From: Triops longicaudatus
Lineage: Eukaryota > Arthropoda > Branchiopoda > Notostraca > Triopsidae
Assembly (NCBI GenBank): GCA_022885665.1
Contig: JAGQDJ010000002.1
Span: 186,001 to 250,000 of the forward strand
Direction: 5' to 3'
Length of the DNA: 64,000 nt
Shown: positions 1 to 11,427 of the stretch, one piece after another
Position numbering within the stretch: the stretch's first letter is position 1
Layout of the letters: the number at the start of each line of letters is the position of its first letter
Position numbers and translations under genes: made by a program
Notes under the pieces: model-generated
What the model was told of the DNA's origin: nothing
Database searches by the model: none
What the model saw: only the letters and a program-made list of their open reading frames with translations

Positions 1-470
1 AAATGAAAGCATTGCTTCCAAACATTCAAGCCTTCCTCTTCAAGTGCCATGAGAATCGAATTACCCATAATATTTAAAGTATTACGACAAAGGTCCTTTC
101 TTTGTGAAAAAGGGCTGACAACGTCGAGTTTCCAATAGCTTGGTACTTTATTTTTTATTGTCAATGGAACACTTCGCAGCTCATAAGATCTTGACAGTCG
201 AATCTACCTCTACCTCAGTTCCACCGCGCGTGCTTTACAATTCCTCTCATTTGAACTTTTTCCCGTCATTATGTAGCACAAATGTTTTACAAACCGAAAA
301 GCAGAAGTATTGGATAAACGAAATTAATAAGGTGCAGTGGGTAACTACAATGTACTGTACAGCTACTTACGAAATTGTTAGTCTTCCGTCAAAGGTTTCG
401 AGTGTCTATAAACGTAATCGAGAATTTAGTTCATGACTCTTAATGTACAATTCGGAATTGTTTATGTATA
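1..470. other. Left edge, no gene recognised
   Basis: Sequence downstream of SAAL1. Only short ORFs without recognisable domains are present. I see no repeat or RNA gene here. Confidence 0.5.
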
Positions 471-476
471 AAAAGT

Positions 477-482
477 TTTATT
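477..482 (-). terminator. Poly(A) signal AATAAA of SAAL1
   Basis: TTTATT on the plus strand reads AATAAA on the minus strand, about 77 nt downstream of the SAAL1 stop codon. Position and strand fit the 3' end of that transcript. Confidence 0.5.
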
Positions 483-558
483 CAAAAACAACGACAGTAA
501 ATATTCGGGATGTATTTACGCAAATACAAGTTTACCACGTTGTTTATTGGTTGTATAT

Positions 559-2178
559 TCAAGAAGTGCTCGGACCAGGCTCCCATGTATCTCTGATTCG
601 GTTATCGATGTCTAAACTTAGTAACTTTTCCATTAATGAAGGACGAAAATTCTGTAAAATGCCTTGCAGCTTGCTTAAATCTGGTGAAGAACAAGTTTCT
701 AAACTTTTGACGAGAAGATCTGCTTGACTCGTGTGGGCTACTTTTTCCCATAAATCCAAAACAGCCTCCTGTAAGTTTTTAAAATCTTCCAATCCCTCGT
801 GCTTGTCTCGTCGCAAGAGCATTTGGCAGCACAGTTTGAGAGCTTCATAAGAAGCGTGACTTAAGACAATCACTTCAAGCAAATTAACGGCTTCATACAT
901 TAAACCAAGCCATTCTAACTGAGAATCGTCCGCTCCTTCACTGTCATTATCCATGTTGAGTAGTAAACCGAGATACCAAGTGATTTGGTCAACAGCTGAG
1001 TCGGCTTTGTCACCTAGAAGCAGAATCGTCTAATAGGCTCTTATCAATCAAACCGAAGTCTTACTTAAGGAAGAGCGCCCCTCTTCTAACCAACAAATCC
1101 GGTACAAACACGAAAAACAGCAGCCTATGGAGCGCAATTCTGCAACAGACCTTTCTTCTTCGTTACTCATCACTTGCGTTCGGCCCTGTTTCAACTGAAA
1201 CAAACTTTCTAATAGGGCATGAGCCAGTTCTGTAAAACAAGATTACAAAGAAAGGAATGTTACTAAGGTTTACTACCGCAAAACAATATGAACAAAAACT
1301 AAACCTCTAAGGCCAACTGTTTCTGACCAGTCCGGCTTGTCAAAATCCAGTTGCATGAGCAACAATTCTACTAGTTCAGCAGTAGTTTTAAGGAGATCAA
1401 CTAAGAACACATTACTTTATTGCTTTGTTTATTTTTCACTATTATGACTTGCTGTTTAAGGAGTTGGCAAGAATAAAGGTTAAATTCCGCCACATTTCTT
1501 CTGAAGTTTTGATTTTGTTGCAGAATTCTTCCAGGGAACGTGGCAGATCTTCGGACTGTACTACCAGGTTCCATAAGCACGTCCTGAAGAAACGTATATC
1601 TTCTTTGAGGGTGGGTATATCTGAACACGATAGCAGACTTACAGCAGCTTCGACTAAAGGTTCGGATGCTAGTAATTTGCTCCGCAAGCTATCGTGGCAG
1701 CTCATGTTGCTGAGGATACCCATTATAATCTCCTGAGGATTTCCAAAAAATCGTTAAGAAGTGAAACACCAAGGTTCTATCCGCGTGTTTTACTGTTAAT
1801 CTCGGCTGCTGGCTTTTAGTAAACACAGCCAGGGCTAGAGACAAAAATTCGTGTTCGAATAAATATTCTGCTACGTCTTTTTCAGTAGACATATCCCACA
1901 AGACACATAAATCTGCTTCCACATCATCTTTCAGGTCAGTAATTTGATTTCCAACATAATCTGAAGAATTTTCGTCTAGTTCCTAAATTGAACAGAGAAG
2001 CGACAGTGATTATTATAATTAGAAACGTGCGAGCAGAATTGTCTGATACTTTGGTCAGCTGTAATAAGGTTTGCAGAACAAACTTTTCAGAGTAGGCCGT
2101 TTCACCAATTGCATCTCCGCGAATAAGGCTTAATTCCGCTGGGTCGATTTCGCCATCACTATCGTTGCTTTTTTCCAT
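559..2178 (-). CDS. SAAL1: SAAL1-like protein (serum amyloid A-like 1), 6 exons
   Basis: Exons on the minus strand are 2178-2050, 1982-1794, 1732-1453, 1400-1305, 1229-1065 and 1013-559. They join in frame to about 437 aa (the human protein is about 474 aa). The match to SAAL1 is by remembered sequence: an acidic N-terminus with GDAIGETAYSEKF, then LCVLWDMSTEKDVAEYLF, then PRLTEIIMGILSNMSCH, and NIDLL further on. The start is the ATG at 2178, just before the acidic SAAL1-type N-terminus. SAAL1 is a helical, armadillo-like protein linked to cell proliferation; no catalytic residues are expected. All introns are short (about 50-75 nt). Intron 3 (1452-1401) starts with GC (GCAAGT), not GT; the GC donor gives N-I-D-L-L at the junction as in the family, while the nearby GT would give a stop. 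A poly(A) signal lies 77 nt after the stop. The identification is strong; exact junctions are inferred. Confidence 0.88.
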
Positions 2179-2291
2179 GTCGTCTAATTCGGAGCACGCT
2201 GGTTGTTATTATGATTCGGCGGGTTCTACCAGCGGTGGCGCTGCAAAGGTAACATCGATTTAGGCGCCAAATTGAGGGAAAAAATCGTATC

Positions 2292-2515
2292 AACTAGGGC
2301 AGTGGTGCCCAACCTACGGCCCGTGGGCCATATCCGGCCCGCGAAGGTGCCTCATACGGCCCGCTCATTTATACCGCTCATGTATATCACTGCATAATTT
2401 CATTGTTAACGTCGGCATGATTATGGCGAAAGCGGAACATTCAGGCCCGCGAGACTTTATATCATGTCGCGCGCGGTCCTCGGGTGAAAAAAGGTTGGGC
2501 ACCACTGAACTAGGG
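2292..2515. mobile_element. Non-autonomous hAT MITE with perfect 8-bp TSD
   Basis: The element spans 2300-2507 (208 bp). Its terminal inverted repeats are CAGTGGTGCCCAACCT at the left and AGGTTGGGCACCACTG at the right, a perfect 16-bp match. It is flanked by the direct repeat AACTAGGG (2292-2299 and 2508-2515). An 8-bp duplication and CAGTGGTG-type ends are typical of hAT elements. There is no coding capacity. The perfect TIRs and TSD suggest a fairly recent insertion. It lies about 120 bp upstream of the SAAL1 start. Confidence 0.9.
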
Positions 2516-2533
2516 TGAACGGGAATGCACGAT

Positions 2534-2591
2534 CCCACGATCTCACGATCCTGAGGTCCTAGTCCAGACCTCAGGATCGTGAGATCGTGGG
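2534..2591. repeat. Perfect 25-bp inverted repeat (hairpin, 8-nt loop)
   Basis: The arm 2534-2558 is the exact reverse complement of 2567-2591, with an 8-nt spacer CTAGTCCA. Each arm itself holds a near-duplicate CACGATCT/CACGATCC. It starts 18 bp after the right TSD of the adjacent MITE. The bases that follow (GGGTTTGATTCCCC) resemble a tRNA T-arm, but no tRNA can be completed. Confidence 0.85.
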
Positions 2592-3932
2592 TTTGATTCC
2601 CCGTGTCTGAAGTTTGGTTTTTCTAAGGAAAAGTTACAAACTAGTCCTGCTTCCTACGGTACTTTGGTATACGCCTATCCCATTGAAATTGAATCATCAA
2701 AAGTACCACTGGAAACAGCATGGGAAGCAAGAGCGGGATAGGAAAGGGTGAACGAGACCACGGAAATCATGTTATTCCTTCTGGAATTTCAAAATTTTTG
2801 GCTCGTGAGACGCCCTCATAGCAAAACTTCATATTCAATCTTACTTTATTTGAGGAGCTAGCACAATAATTCTTAGAGATTCGGAATCCACATGCGGAGA
2901 AGAATAATTTCCATATCTTATTTGCCTATCCCAAACATTCGGTTAATTGGTGTACGAGATGATAATGGACATCTTTGCCCATACTTGAATACCGGTTAAA
3001 TTGGCATGGTCACCCACATACCGAACTCGATAAGGTGTGCAAAATTTTGTTGCTAGGTTTTTATACGATGTCTCGTTGTATATTGATTATTTTTGCCAGT
3101 GAACATCTTTCTGGTGCTCATGCGTTCAAGCCTGAAACGTTGCCGTGCAGATAATGCAATAATTAAAGTTACCTTATCACCACTTTGTTCGCACATTGGT
3201 GGATTGAAAAATAGGACGACAAAATTCCAGGACCAGTAGTAAGCCAGGATATTCGGGAACGTCCTCGGCTTTAAAATAAAAAAAATCGTTCTTTTTACGC
3301 GGAGAGGGCTCCTTACTTCTGGTGGGAGGAGTTTCGTTTTCCACGTACGTAAGAATAATAAATGCTGGATTTTTGTGTGGTAAAAATTTATTTTACGCAA
3401 AAAATATTTACGAACATTGTACACATTCGTCCGTACCTTTAACAGCTCTTCAACGCACCGTGCTTTTCATATTCGAATATAATCGTCCGACCTCTTCATA
3501 CAAACGAAAATCACCCCAGTGATATCTAGACTGATTCCCAAGGACCAAATCAACCCTTCAATCCAAAGTTGGCAGGTTTCGCGTCGCTCTTACTCAAACT
3601 CCGCCATCGTCGTCGAATTTTGCAAAAGTTCTCTTAACTACATAAAAGTCTCCAACAAGGACAACCCCAAATCTTACAAAATGTTACCGAAATGGTCAGA
3701 AGCGAGTCATTATTTGGTACCGTAAATAACACAGGAGTAATCATCCTAAATTCTACTTTTACCAAAACAAAAAAACTTAAAACGATACTATAATAAAAAA
3801 GTGAATAAAAATGACAACATATATTATAATATATTTGGGAGTTAAAGTACATGGAAATTAAAATAAATAAATGGAATAAGGATTTCCACAAGACACAAAA
3901 AATGAGAATGCGATAAAATAATACAATAACTA
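2592..3932. other. Intergenic, no gene recognised
   Basis: This AT-rich stretch lies between the hairpin and the COG7 remnant. Minus-strand ORFs near 3.05-3.4 kb and 3.6-3.9 kb show no family resemblance or convincing splice structure. I see no clear repeats. Confidence 0.5.
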
Positions 3933-4398
3933 TCAGAAATTAATTATGTCCGCTGCGAGTTGCTTAGCGCCTTGCGCAGTTAAACTGGTGACCTGGGGCA
4001 TCCGCTCAACTAAGACAAGGTCTGTATCTCGTACTTAACAAGGTAGAACGATATCTGCCTCATTTCCCGTGTCCGTTGTGACGTCGCTTTCTTGGGCATG
4101 AGGAAATACAAGCTGATGGAATGCGCGGTGCAAGGCTGAGTTTCCGTTCAAAAGAAAAGGTTCCATGTGTTGTGGCAGCATCATGAAGTACTGGCCGATT
4201 TGGGCGATGTACTTTTGCGGTGAGAGGCTCAACGACGGCAAAGCTGAGGTCAAACTCGATCCAGGTGCAGTTTTCCAGTCAATTGCGTTCCAGAGCTGCA
4301 ACTGTGCCTGGACTGCTCGAACAAAACGTTGTACTTAGTTCTCTGAGCGTCGGTTGTCAGCGTACTGGCTTGCTCGTTGATCTCTCGTAGTAATTTAC
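3933..4398 (-). pseudogene. COG7: COG7 (conserved oligomeric Golgi subunit 7) fragment, disrupted
   Basis: Translating the minus strand gives a COG7-like C-terminal region. In order: an acceptor TTTTAG at 4399-4404, then LLREINEQASTLTTDAQR, YNVLF, SSLTSALPSLSLSPQKYI, IGQYFMMLPQHMEPFL, and finally VTSLTAQGAKQLAADI. COG7 is a subunit of the Golgi tethering complex. The fragment is broken in three ways: a 1-nt frameshift after YNVLFE (near 4315-4325), an in-frame TAA at about 4035, and a stop soon after the AKQLA motif, before the family C-terminus. No upstream COG7 exons are visible in the 900 bp before the divergent FAM76 gene. I infer a truncated duplicate. Sequencing or assembly errors at the 3' end of a real gene are possible but would not explain the missing exons. 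The match is from memory. Confidence 0.62.
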
Positions 4399-4404
4399 CT
4401 AAAA

Positions 4405-5300
4405 CACAGAAAATTATTTTAACGAGTTATTCTAATTCCTTTTATTACGTTGAAAAAGTTGTCCTATTCTTTCCACCGTGTTTGATTAAGAAGGTGAAGG
4501 GTTTTAACACAATGTTAGACATAAATTTACCTTGAGTTTCTTGAGAATTTTACTTTTCCCTGGCCTCCTAGAGCTTTATCTTGTCAACCTTCTAAATCGC
4601 ATATTGTTTAGCATTGCAATTACGTCGCATGATACTAGAAAGTCGACTTAAGTGTTATAAACTGAGTTTTCTTTATATTAACAAATAGTTGACTCCTACC
4701 CATTGAAAAGTATGGAGGGGTCGTGCCTTCACAAATACTTTTACAGCAATATAATGTGTATACAATAAATGTACAAATGTATGTAAGTTGTGTAATACAA
4801 TAAATGAATGGACTTCATGTAGAACTTGAAAGTCCAGTCAGAAGGTTTTCTGAATGATTTAAACCCTTTAAATCAGGGCTTGGATTTTGATTTGAACTTG
4901 AAATTCTGAAAGAAGAGAGGCTATGAGCTTGGAGCTGAATTTAACTTTACAGAACAAAACGGGCTTTGATTTCCCTGACGGTCTTTTTTTAAGGCCTTTT
5001 TATAAGTTTGGCGGAAAGTCACCAACAGTCTTGGCGCCGAACTTTTAAATGCTACACAGGGCAATTCACGTCCTTTCCCGTGCGAGGTAGTCTGCCACGA
5101 TTCGCAGTTCCCCAGTCAGTATTAGCTTCCGTAAGAAAGAAGCGTAGAGGAGCTCCGACATTTTTGGGGAACTTCTGACCCCAATCAAAGTTACATTTTA
5201 ATTACAAGACCAAGTGTTTGTGCAATTTTGGAGTGTCGAATTTTGCTTAGGATAAAATCCACATTACATGAACGCTCACCCTTTGGATATAAATTAAGTC
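4405..5300. other. Upstream region of FAM76
   Basis: Contains no recognisable coding sequence. It should hold the FAM76 promoter and 5' leader. No TATA box or other core element can be assigned with confidence. Confidence 0.4.
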
Positions 5301-7180
5301 ATGGATGCTTTGTTTGCCTGTTCGCGTTGCTTCACTCGACATCCCTTTGAGGAACTTTCCCAAGGACAACAGCTTTGCAAGGTAACGGCTTTTTGCCAAC
5401 TACCCTGGTCCTGCTATCCTTTTACATTTACAGTTATGTCACCACTGCTAATTTTCCCTTTCGTTCCCAAACCTCCACCCGCTTCTTCATTAGATCATAG
5501 TGTATTTTCCAATACAATAAGAATTCAAGCGTAATATTGTTACAATTTTTATTTTTGTTCTCTATTTAGGAATGCCGTGGATCTTTTCCAATCGTCAAAT
5601 GCACATTCTGCCGCTCAGAATTCCAGCACGAAAGGTCAGATTTTCTAATATTATTTCGCGTTTGGCTTATGTATTTCGAACGAGTAAAGAAATAAGTGGA
5701 AAAACCTGGCTTAGGGAAAAATTAGGTCTTCCTTGATAAAGAGTGGTAAAAAGAAAATACAGGATAAAGAATTAAAATTAAGGATACAAAAAGAACGTTA
5801 GCCGATCAGTACTTCCTCAGCCGTCCGTTCCATAATAAATTTTAGTGCTAACTCAAACCTATTTTATTCAACAGCAAAGGAAGTACGAGCACCATTTGCA
5901 AAAAGTGCGAAGCCAATGTGAAAATTTATGGGAAGCCTACGGCCTGTGAGCTGTGCAATATCATCGCAGCGTTTATTGGTAACAAATGCCAACGCTGCAC
6001 AAATTGCGAGAAGAAATACGGTCCACCGGTGACATGCGATCAGTGCAAACAAAAATGCGCCTTCGAACGCAAGGACGAAGACAAGAAGAAGGCACGTCTC
6101 GCCCATTTCAGCTCAAGCACTTAAAAACATTTTTTAGAAAAAAAAGGGTGAAACTTAAAGCCCAGCCTATTTTATATATACCCAGGTAGATGGCAAGACG
6201 TTATGCTGGCTCTGTACTCTTTCCTACCGGCGAGCGCTAGCTAAAACCAAACAAGACCGCCATGCCAAACTCGCTGCCCAAGCTGCCGCCAAAAACAAGG
6301 AGAAATCCGCCCGACACGGAGCCCAACCCCATCTCAGTGGTCATAACAAACGACCTAACAGACCTGATGTCACCAAAGTCGGTTTGGGAGGAGAGGAACC
6401 GCCTGCCAAAGTATCTCGTCCTGCTCCTCGGGACTCACTCGATCCTAACTCGTCCGACCATGTCGTGGCTATGACGCAATTAAGAGAGCAAGTGGCTGCT
6501 CTGCAGAAACAGTTAGCTATAAAAGATCAACAGCTCATTGGCAAAGACAAACAGGTGTAGTATCCTTCTCGCGTCCAGCACGGGAAGGCCAGAAACGGAT
6601 ATTCTTTTCTGCCTCGCTCCCTTGACACAGTTTCCGCCCGAAGTCGTGAACTTATCCTAGAATAATGCAAAATCAAGGAAACTTTCTCAGTACGTAGTAG
6701 TAAGATGCCAACTTGATCGGTTTCTCTAGTCTAGGGTTGTCAAACCCTACTTTTAGTTCGTCCTAAGGTGCAATCACTTAGAACTACACCGGTGCTAAGC
6801 AGGTTTGGTGCGGTATTCGCAAACGTTCACAACTTAAGGGCAGATCCTGGGACGAAGGAACATAATTTTCTGACACGGCTTTTCATTTTTAGATGACAGA
6901 ACTGAAAGCTGCCCAATTTCGCACCGAGCAAGAGCTTCGTAATAAGATAAAGATCATGCAAAAGGAACAAGACGCGAAAACCGAGAGTCTTCAGACTAAA
7001 ATTAAAGCCTTGCAGAAGGAAGTAGCGACGTTATCTAAACGTGGCAAACCCGCGGCTGCCAACTCATCCACCAGCAACAGTCTTAATCTGACGCCAACTA
7101 TTACCTTCCATAAAGAATCTTCCAATTCGGGCGTGACCGAAGGATCCCAAAGCGCCGGATCGGGCTCAGAGAGTCCTTAA
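5301..7180 (+). CDS. FAM76B: FAM76 family protein (FAM76A/B-like), 5 exons
   Basis: Exons are 5301-5381, 5570-5634, 5875-6091, 6186-6554 and 6893-7180. They join to about 339 aa, the length of human FAM76B. Recognised stretches include HPFEELSQGQQLCK, CTFCRSEFQ, CNIIAAFIGNKCQRCTN, KKYGPP, DQCKQKCAFERK and VDGKTLCWLCTLSY. A charged and Pro-rich middle and a C-terminal coiled coil (MTQLREQVAALQKQL to KALQKEVATLSKRGK) follow. The N-terminal half is rich in CxxC pairs, suggesting zinc binding. FAM76 proteins are nuclear, with no established enzymatic activity; the insect homolog may be the single ancestor of FAM76A and B. The start is the ATG beginning MDALFACSRC. The exon 3/4 junction needs a GC donor (AAG|GCACGT) to give the conserved VDGK. 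A GT donor at 6096 with a shifted acceptor would give AHGK instead. The His-rich tract of vertebrate FAM76B is absent. Confidence 0.9.
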
Positions 7181-7341
7181 AGTCTATCTACTTCTTAAAA
7201 TTTAGGAAGATAATGTTCGATTTCGTACGTCCAAGTTCATTAAGTTATACTGTAGGTAGACATGAAGAAAATGGAAAAAAGTGACCTAACTTGTCTATAA
7301 TAACTCTATTTTGACGCTGAGGAGGAATTTGATGGCTAGCG

Positions 7342-7365
7342 TTTTTTTTTTTTTTTTTTTTTTTT
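7342..7365. repeat. Poly-T tract (24 T)
   Basis: Uninterrupted run of 24 T about 160 bp after the FAM76 stop, probably within its 3' UTR. Confidence 0.8.
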
Positions 7366-7605
7366 GCGAGCTACTCTGGAGGAAGAGTAATTTCTCTGCG
7401 TTCAGGTTTACCAGGTTTTTCCACAAAGCTGTCGTATTACTTTCTGAGTTCCGTGGAAAAATATACAAAAACCATAGAAACACTGTACTACTATTACTAC
7501 GCTTTCTAATAACTGATTATACTCCATTCTCCACGTAAAATTTAGTACGTTTCATTCGTGAGTGTATGATTGCGATATGTGACAACGAGAACAAATGCCA
7601 CTGTC

Positions 7606-7611
7606 AATAAA
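7606..7611 (+). terminator. Candidate poly(A) signal AATAAA of FAM76
   Basis: AATAAA about 425 nt after the FAM76 stop and about 90 nt before the end of the convergent RTN4IP1 gene. It is the best-placed canonical signal on the plus strand. Confidence 0.4.
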
Positions 7612-7701
7612 TTTGTGACTTCCAACGTCTTCGAATCAGTCATTTTTTCTTCACTAATGCCTTTTAATTCAAATGCTTTAATAAATTACAGGAATAATAC
7701 T

Positions 7702-10407
7702 TCACTTCATCGATAACACTAATTTCCCTTGAGCGTGACCTTCTTTGGCACGTAAATATGCGTCACGGGCTTGATCAAACGGGTATACGTGTGCTACCAC
7801 TGGCCTCACCTGTGTTTGTATATGACATGGAAAAAATTGGAATGAAAAAAACATAAAATCAAATATAAACCAAATCGCCTCAGGTCGGCCAATAAATTCG
7901 CGTGTACAGTTTCGAAACAAAGTATTACGTGCACTGTGGATTGAAAAGTGTATGTTTCTCTGTCGATCCTATTAGCGCCACATAAAGAGACGATATTTCC
8001 AGCCGTTTTATAATCTTGAATCTAACGCGTCAACAAAAGCTACTATTTTTCTAGCTGAAAAGTCTTTTTGTGAAGAATCTCGGGATCGAATCGATTAAGT
8101 TAACCAACTGTTTCAGCTGCTACATTTCACCGCCAAAACTTTGAGACCGTCCAACCGAATCGTTGTACAATTATATGCTCCACACTCCTGTAAGTGAAGT
8201 CTTACACTTTTCAAGCTGCCAGCTGCTATTCAGTCGTTTTTAATAGGAAAAAAAAAGAAACGACGTAGAGTATATGCTTTCGCCGAATTTCAGCTTCTTG
8301 TTATAATTCAGCTGAACGATTTATTTTTATCAACAACATCCCGATATAGAGCGCTGACTTGATGCTTTATCATTTTTAGCTTAACTTGACTTAATTCTTT
8401 CACATGAAGAAATCTGGAGTAAGTATTGAAACAGGCGTACAAAACGATTTGAGTCAAACCTTAAGGTAGTATACGATCTTGTTTGAAGCAAAATAATCGC
8501 TGTCGCCAACTTTGTGCACGGACTTATTGGGCGACCTATTAATGCAAACTTTTACATCTTACCTTGCCGCCGTTGACCAAATCATCGAGCTCTTGAAAAC
8601 CCGACGAAGAAGGCATGTAGAAACCCCACCGGAAGGTTTTGCCCTGAGTTAATGCCCAGACATTATTGGCCAATAAGGAACCTACGCTGCTGCCAACACC
8701 CAACAGTCCGTGTTTGTCCACATCCTTCAATAAAGGCGACGAAAGTGTGATGTACTTAGCGTTTGCCCACGATTTGAGTAAAGACAGACGATTGATATCA
8801 CTCTGACCTGTCAAGTCCAAAATGACGTCAAACCTACGCAGCAAATCGCGTTCGTTAGTTGTGTACAGCGCAACAAATACCCAAAAACAAGTACGGTAAC
8901 AACAAAAATCTTACAACTGGTAAACTCACGTTATGCATTACACAGTTTCCAGAGAATACGATTTTATTTGTTAGAAAAATCTGTCAGAAAAATAAGTAAA
9001 CTGGAAGTAGAACAGACAAAAAGAGGACAAGACTCGATTATTTTTTTATGAAAATCTCAGCAATATCTATGATTGCAGAAAACTAGAGCTCAACTGATAT
9101 CTTGGTTAACCCTTGTACCCTGAAGATGATTTCGCTTTGGCTGTTAATGTCATGGTGTGAAAATATTTCGTACGGGTATTTATATTTATTAATTTTATTA
9201 ATTAACTATTTTTTTTTACACAGTACAGTCCTTACCCGTCTCCAGCGAAGATTTTTAGTTGTTCTTCGGCATCAAATGCAGTGTAATCAACAATTCCATC
9301 AGCTCCTAGCTCCGAGCATAGAAGAATTGAGTCTGGGCCGCAGGTAGTGTAGACCTGATGGTGCCATGCTTTCAGGAGCTGAATGGCGATAACGCCAACG
9401 CCGCCAGAACCTCCTAAAACCAAAACGCGCTGGGTCTTGGATGACCAAGTACAGAGCTCGCCGGTAATCTTCAGTGCCGACCAAGCTGTTAAGCCCGCGT
9501 AGGGAATAGCTGCTGCTTCGGTGTGCAAGAGTTGAACAGGTTTAGGCAACACAACGTCTGAAGAAGCCAAAGTGTACTCGGCGTGTGAACCAGGGCGTTG
9601 AGGCGACACGATGCCGTAGACTTCGTCGCCTACTTTCAAGTTTGTAACGGCACGTCCGACGGCGGCTATTTCACCAGAAAAGTCCCTTCCTAGCGTCAAT
9701 GGAAGTTCGGAATCCGAGTCTCGCGTATCTTGCCGTAGTTTCTTTAAAGTGTTAATAGTTGTTTGACCATATCCCTCTGCAAGAAAACATAATAATATAA
9801 CAAACGTACGAACAGACCCACAAATAAAATAGTACTAAAATAATAAGACAACTAATACTGTTGCATTAATTATGTTTTCAAATAAACTGGGTTACGCAGA
9901 ACTTAAAGGATACGAAGCAAAATTATGTAAAAAATTTCTCATGTGTAGAAAGCTTACACTGAATCAATATTTACTGCTGTGGAATTCGTCCAAGAAACTG
10001 AAAGACTGAGCAACATTAGGAATATTAACGAATTCTGAGGTGGCAAAAAGCTTTCCTAGGAAAGTTTAGGGATCAAGGAAAATTGAGAAAAGTTTACCCG
10101 TCATAGCAATATCCAAAGGGTTGAGCGATGCAGCTTTGACTTTGACCAGGACATCGTTAGGATTTTTAAGGACTGGAACACACGTCTCACTCAAAATCAA
10201 ACTCTCGATTCCCCCGAAATCATGAACTTGTAGAGCAGTCATTGAGGTTGGGATCGAACTTTTGAGCTCCGATTGCGTGTTCTCTGTTGCGGAAGCACTG
10301 TGAGGTTTACAGCTGGAAAACTGCCTAATATACCAGCTTTTGAAATCAAGGTTCTTATTGAAGCGAATCATACGACACAAACTGAAACATACAGTCCTAT
10401 TGAACAT
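7702..10407 (-). CDS. RTN4IP1: RTN4IP1 (mitochondrial quinone oxidoreductase-like, NOGO-interacting), 4 exons
   Basis: Minus-strand exons are 10407-10098, 9776-9236, 8833-8563 and 7809-7702. They give about 409 aa (human about 396). The N-terminus (MFNRTVCFSLCRMIRFNKNL, then RQFSSC) is basic and free of acidic residues, as in a mitochondrial presequence. The medium-chain dehydrogenase/reductase fold follows: KVKAASLNPLDIAM, LTLGRDFSGEI, GDEVYG, PYAGLTAWSALKI, the nucleotide-binding loop VLVLGGSGGVG (about residues 221-231), LGADGIVDY, FDVILDLTG, KYITLSSPLL and RWGFYM. It ends with AKEGHAQGKLVLSMK, the usual MDR end. No zinc-binding cysteines are seen, as expected of the zinc-free quinone reductase branch. 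In animals the protein acts in mitochondria, and human mutations cause optic neuropathy. A variant ATTAAA lies about 20 nt after the stop on this strand. Junction phases all agree. Confidence 0.92.
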
Positions 10408-11427
10408 TTTTTGGGAACCAAAATTCCTGACGAGACAAAATCACAATTGAAGGACAGACTACATGAAATTAAAGGACTTGCTGAGATAAAAATTGGCTCA
10501 TAAACGTCGGAGAACGTTTACAGAAATAAGCAAAACAAACTACACTGCCATCTATGAATTTACATCGTCGCTAATTTTGAGTTGAAGCCGCCAAGAGCGG
10601 TATCGCTCAGCAGTGTTTCGGAACTGAACGCCACTTCCTCGTAAAAGAACGGGAACGAAACGACTTTTTGGGCCCATACTTTCGATTCAAGTCAAGCTTC
10701 CTACTGGCCATTGAAAGAAAATTTGGACTTCACAAACGCAAAATTATTTGAACAGTATTTCAGAACAGGTCACTTTTCCGTGACAACACATTGTTAGCAA
10801 TGTTGCGAACTTTAGTCCGGGCTGTGCACTATTTCGAGGGAAACGGACAGAAGAATTCACAGCGGAATAAAAAAAACATTGCGCGGAAAAGTGAACAATC
10901 AGAAATACTGTACAGTGAGCCGTCTTTTATGCGGTCTCGTTTTACACGTTTTCACTTTTTCGCGGTCGGAAATTTAGTAAGTTTTTGCTAAAGATTACAC
11001 GATACACGGCACTGTAGACCAAAATAACATACTGTTGCTTTCTTTCAATATAAGGATAAATATTTTGTCTCTAAATTACGAAGCACTAAAGCAGATTCGC
11101 TGGAGTCAACGACCGATGTAGCGACTGATGTCGAATATGAAGTATTCGACTTCAGTAATTTGTAGTATTATTTAAAGGCTTCCAGTAATGGTGGCAGTTT
11201 AAAGATTGTTCAGAACCCTTTTTTACTGACTCCCCGAGTAGGCATACGCCTATTGAGGTGAAACGGTTGATTTGACAAAAACGATAACAAAATAAATAAA
11301 TAAATAACCCGTTCAAACACTCCAGCACCGAAGGGGTTATATTTTGTACAATTGGAGAAGGGGAAGAGGGGGTGGGGGCTATTTACACGTGACAGGCTGC
11401 TATCATGAATTTAACAATAGCTGGCAA
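10408..11427. other. Intergenic, upstream of RTN4IP1
   Basis: No gene recognised. A short AAAT microsatellite (about 11287-11308) is present. A plus-strand ORF at 10273-10503 is largely antisense to RTN4IP1 exon 1 and was not accepted. Confidence 0.4.

Noticed and set aside
2567..2604. tRNA-like T-arm (GGGTTTGATTCCCC)
   Set aside because: No anticodon stem, D-arm or acceptor stem can be completed; the 5' part is the perfect hairpin instead.
3053..3424. 123-codon minus-strand ORF
   Set aside because: Begins at a non-ATG codon, has no recognisable domain and no splice context.
10273..10503. Plus-strand 76-codon ORF with a protein-like end, upstream of RTN4IP1
   Set aside because: Most of it is antisense to RTN4IP1 exon 1; the remaining about 30 codons match no family I know and have no clear splice partner.
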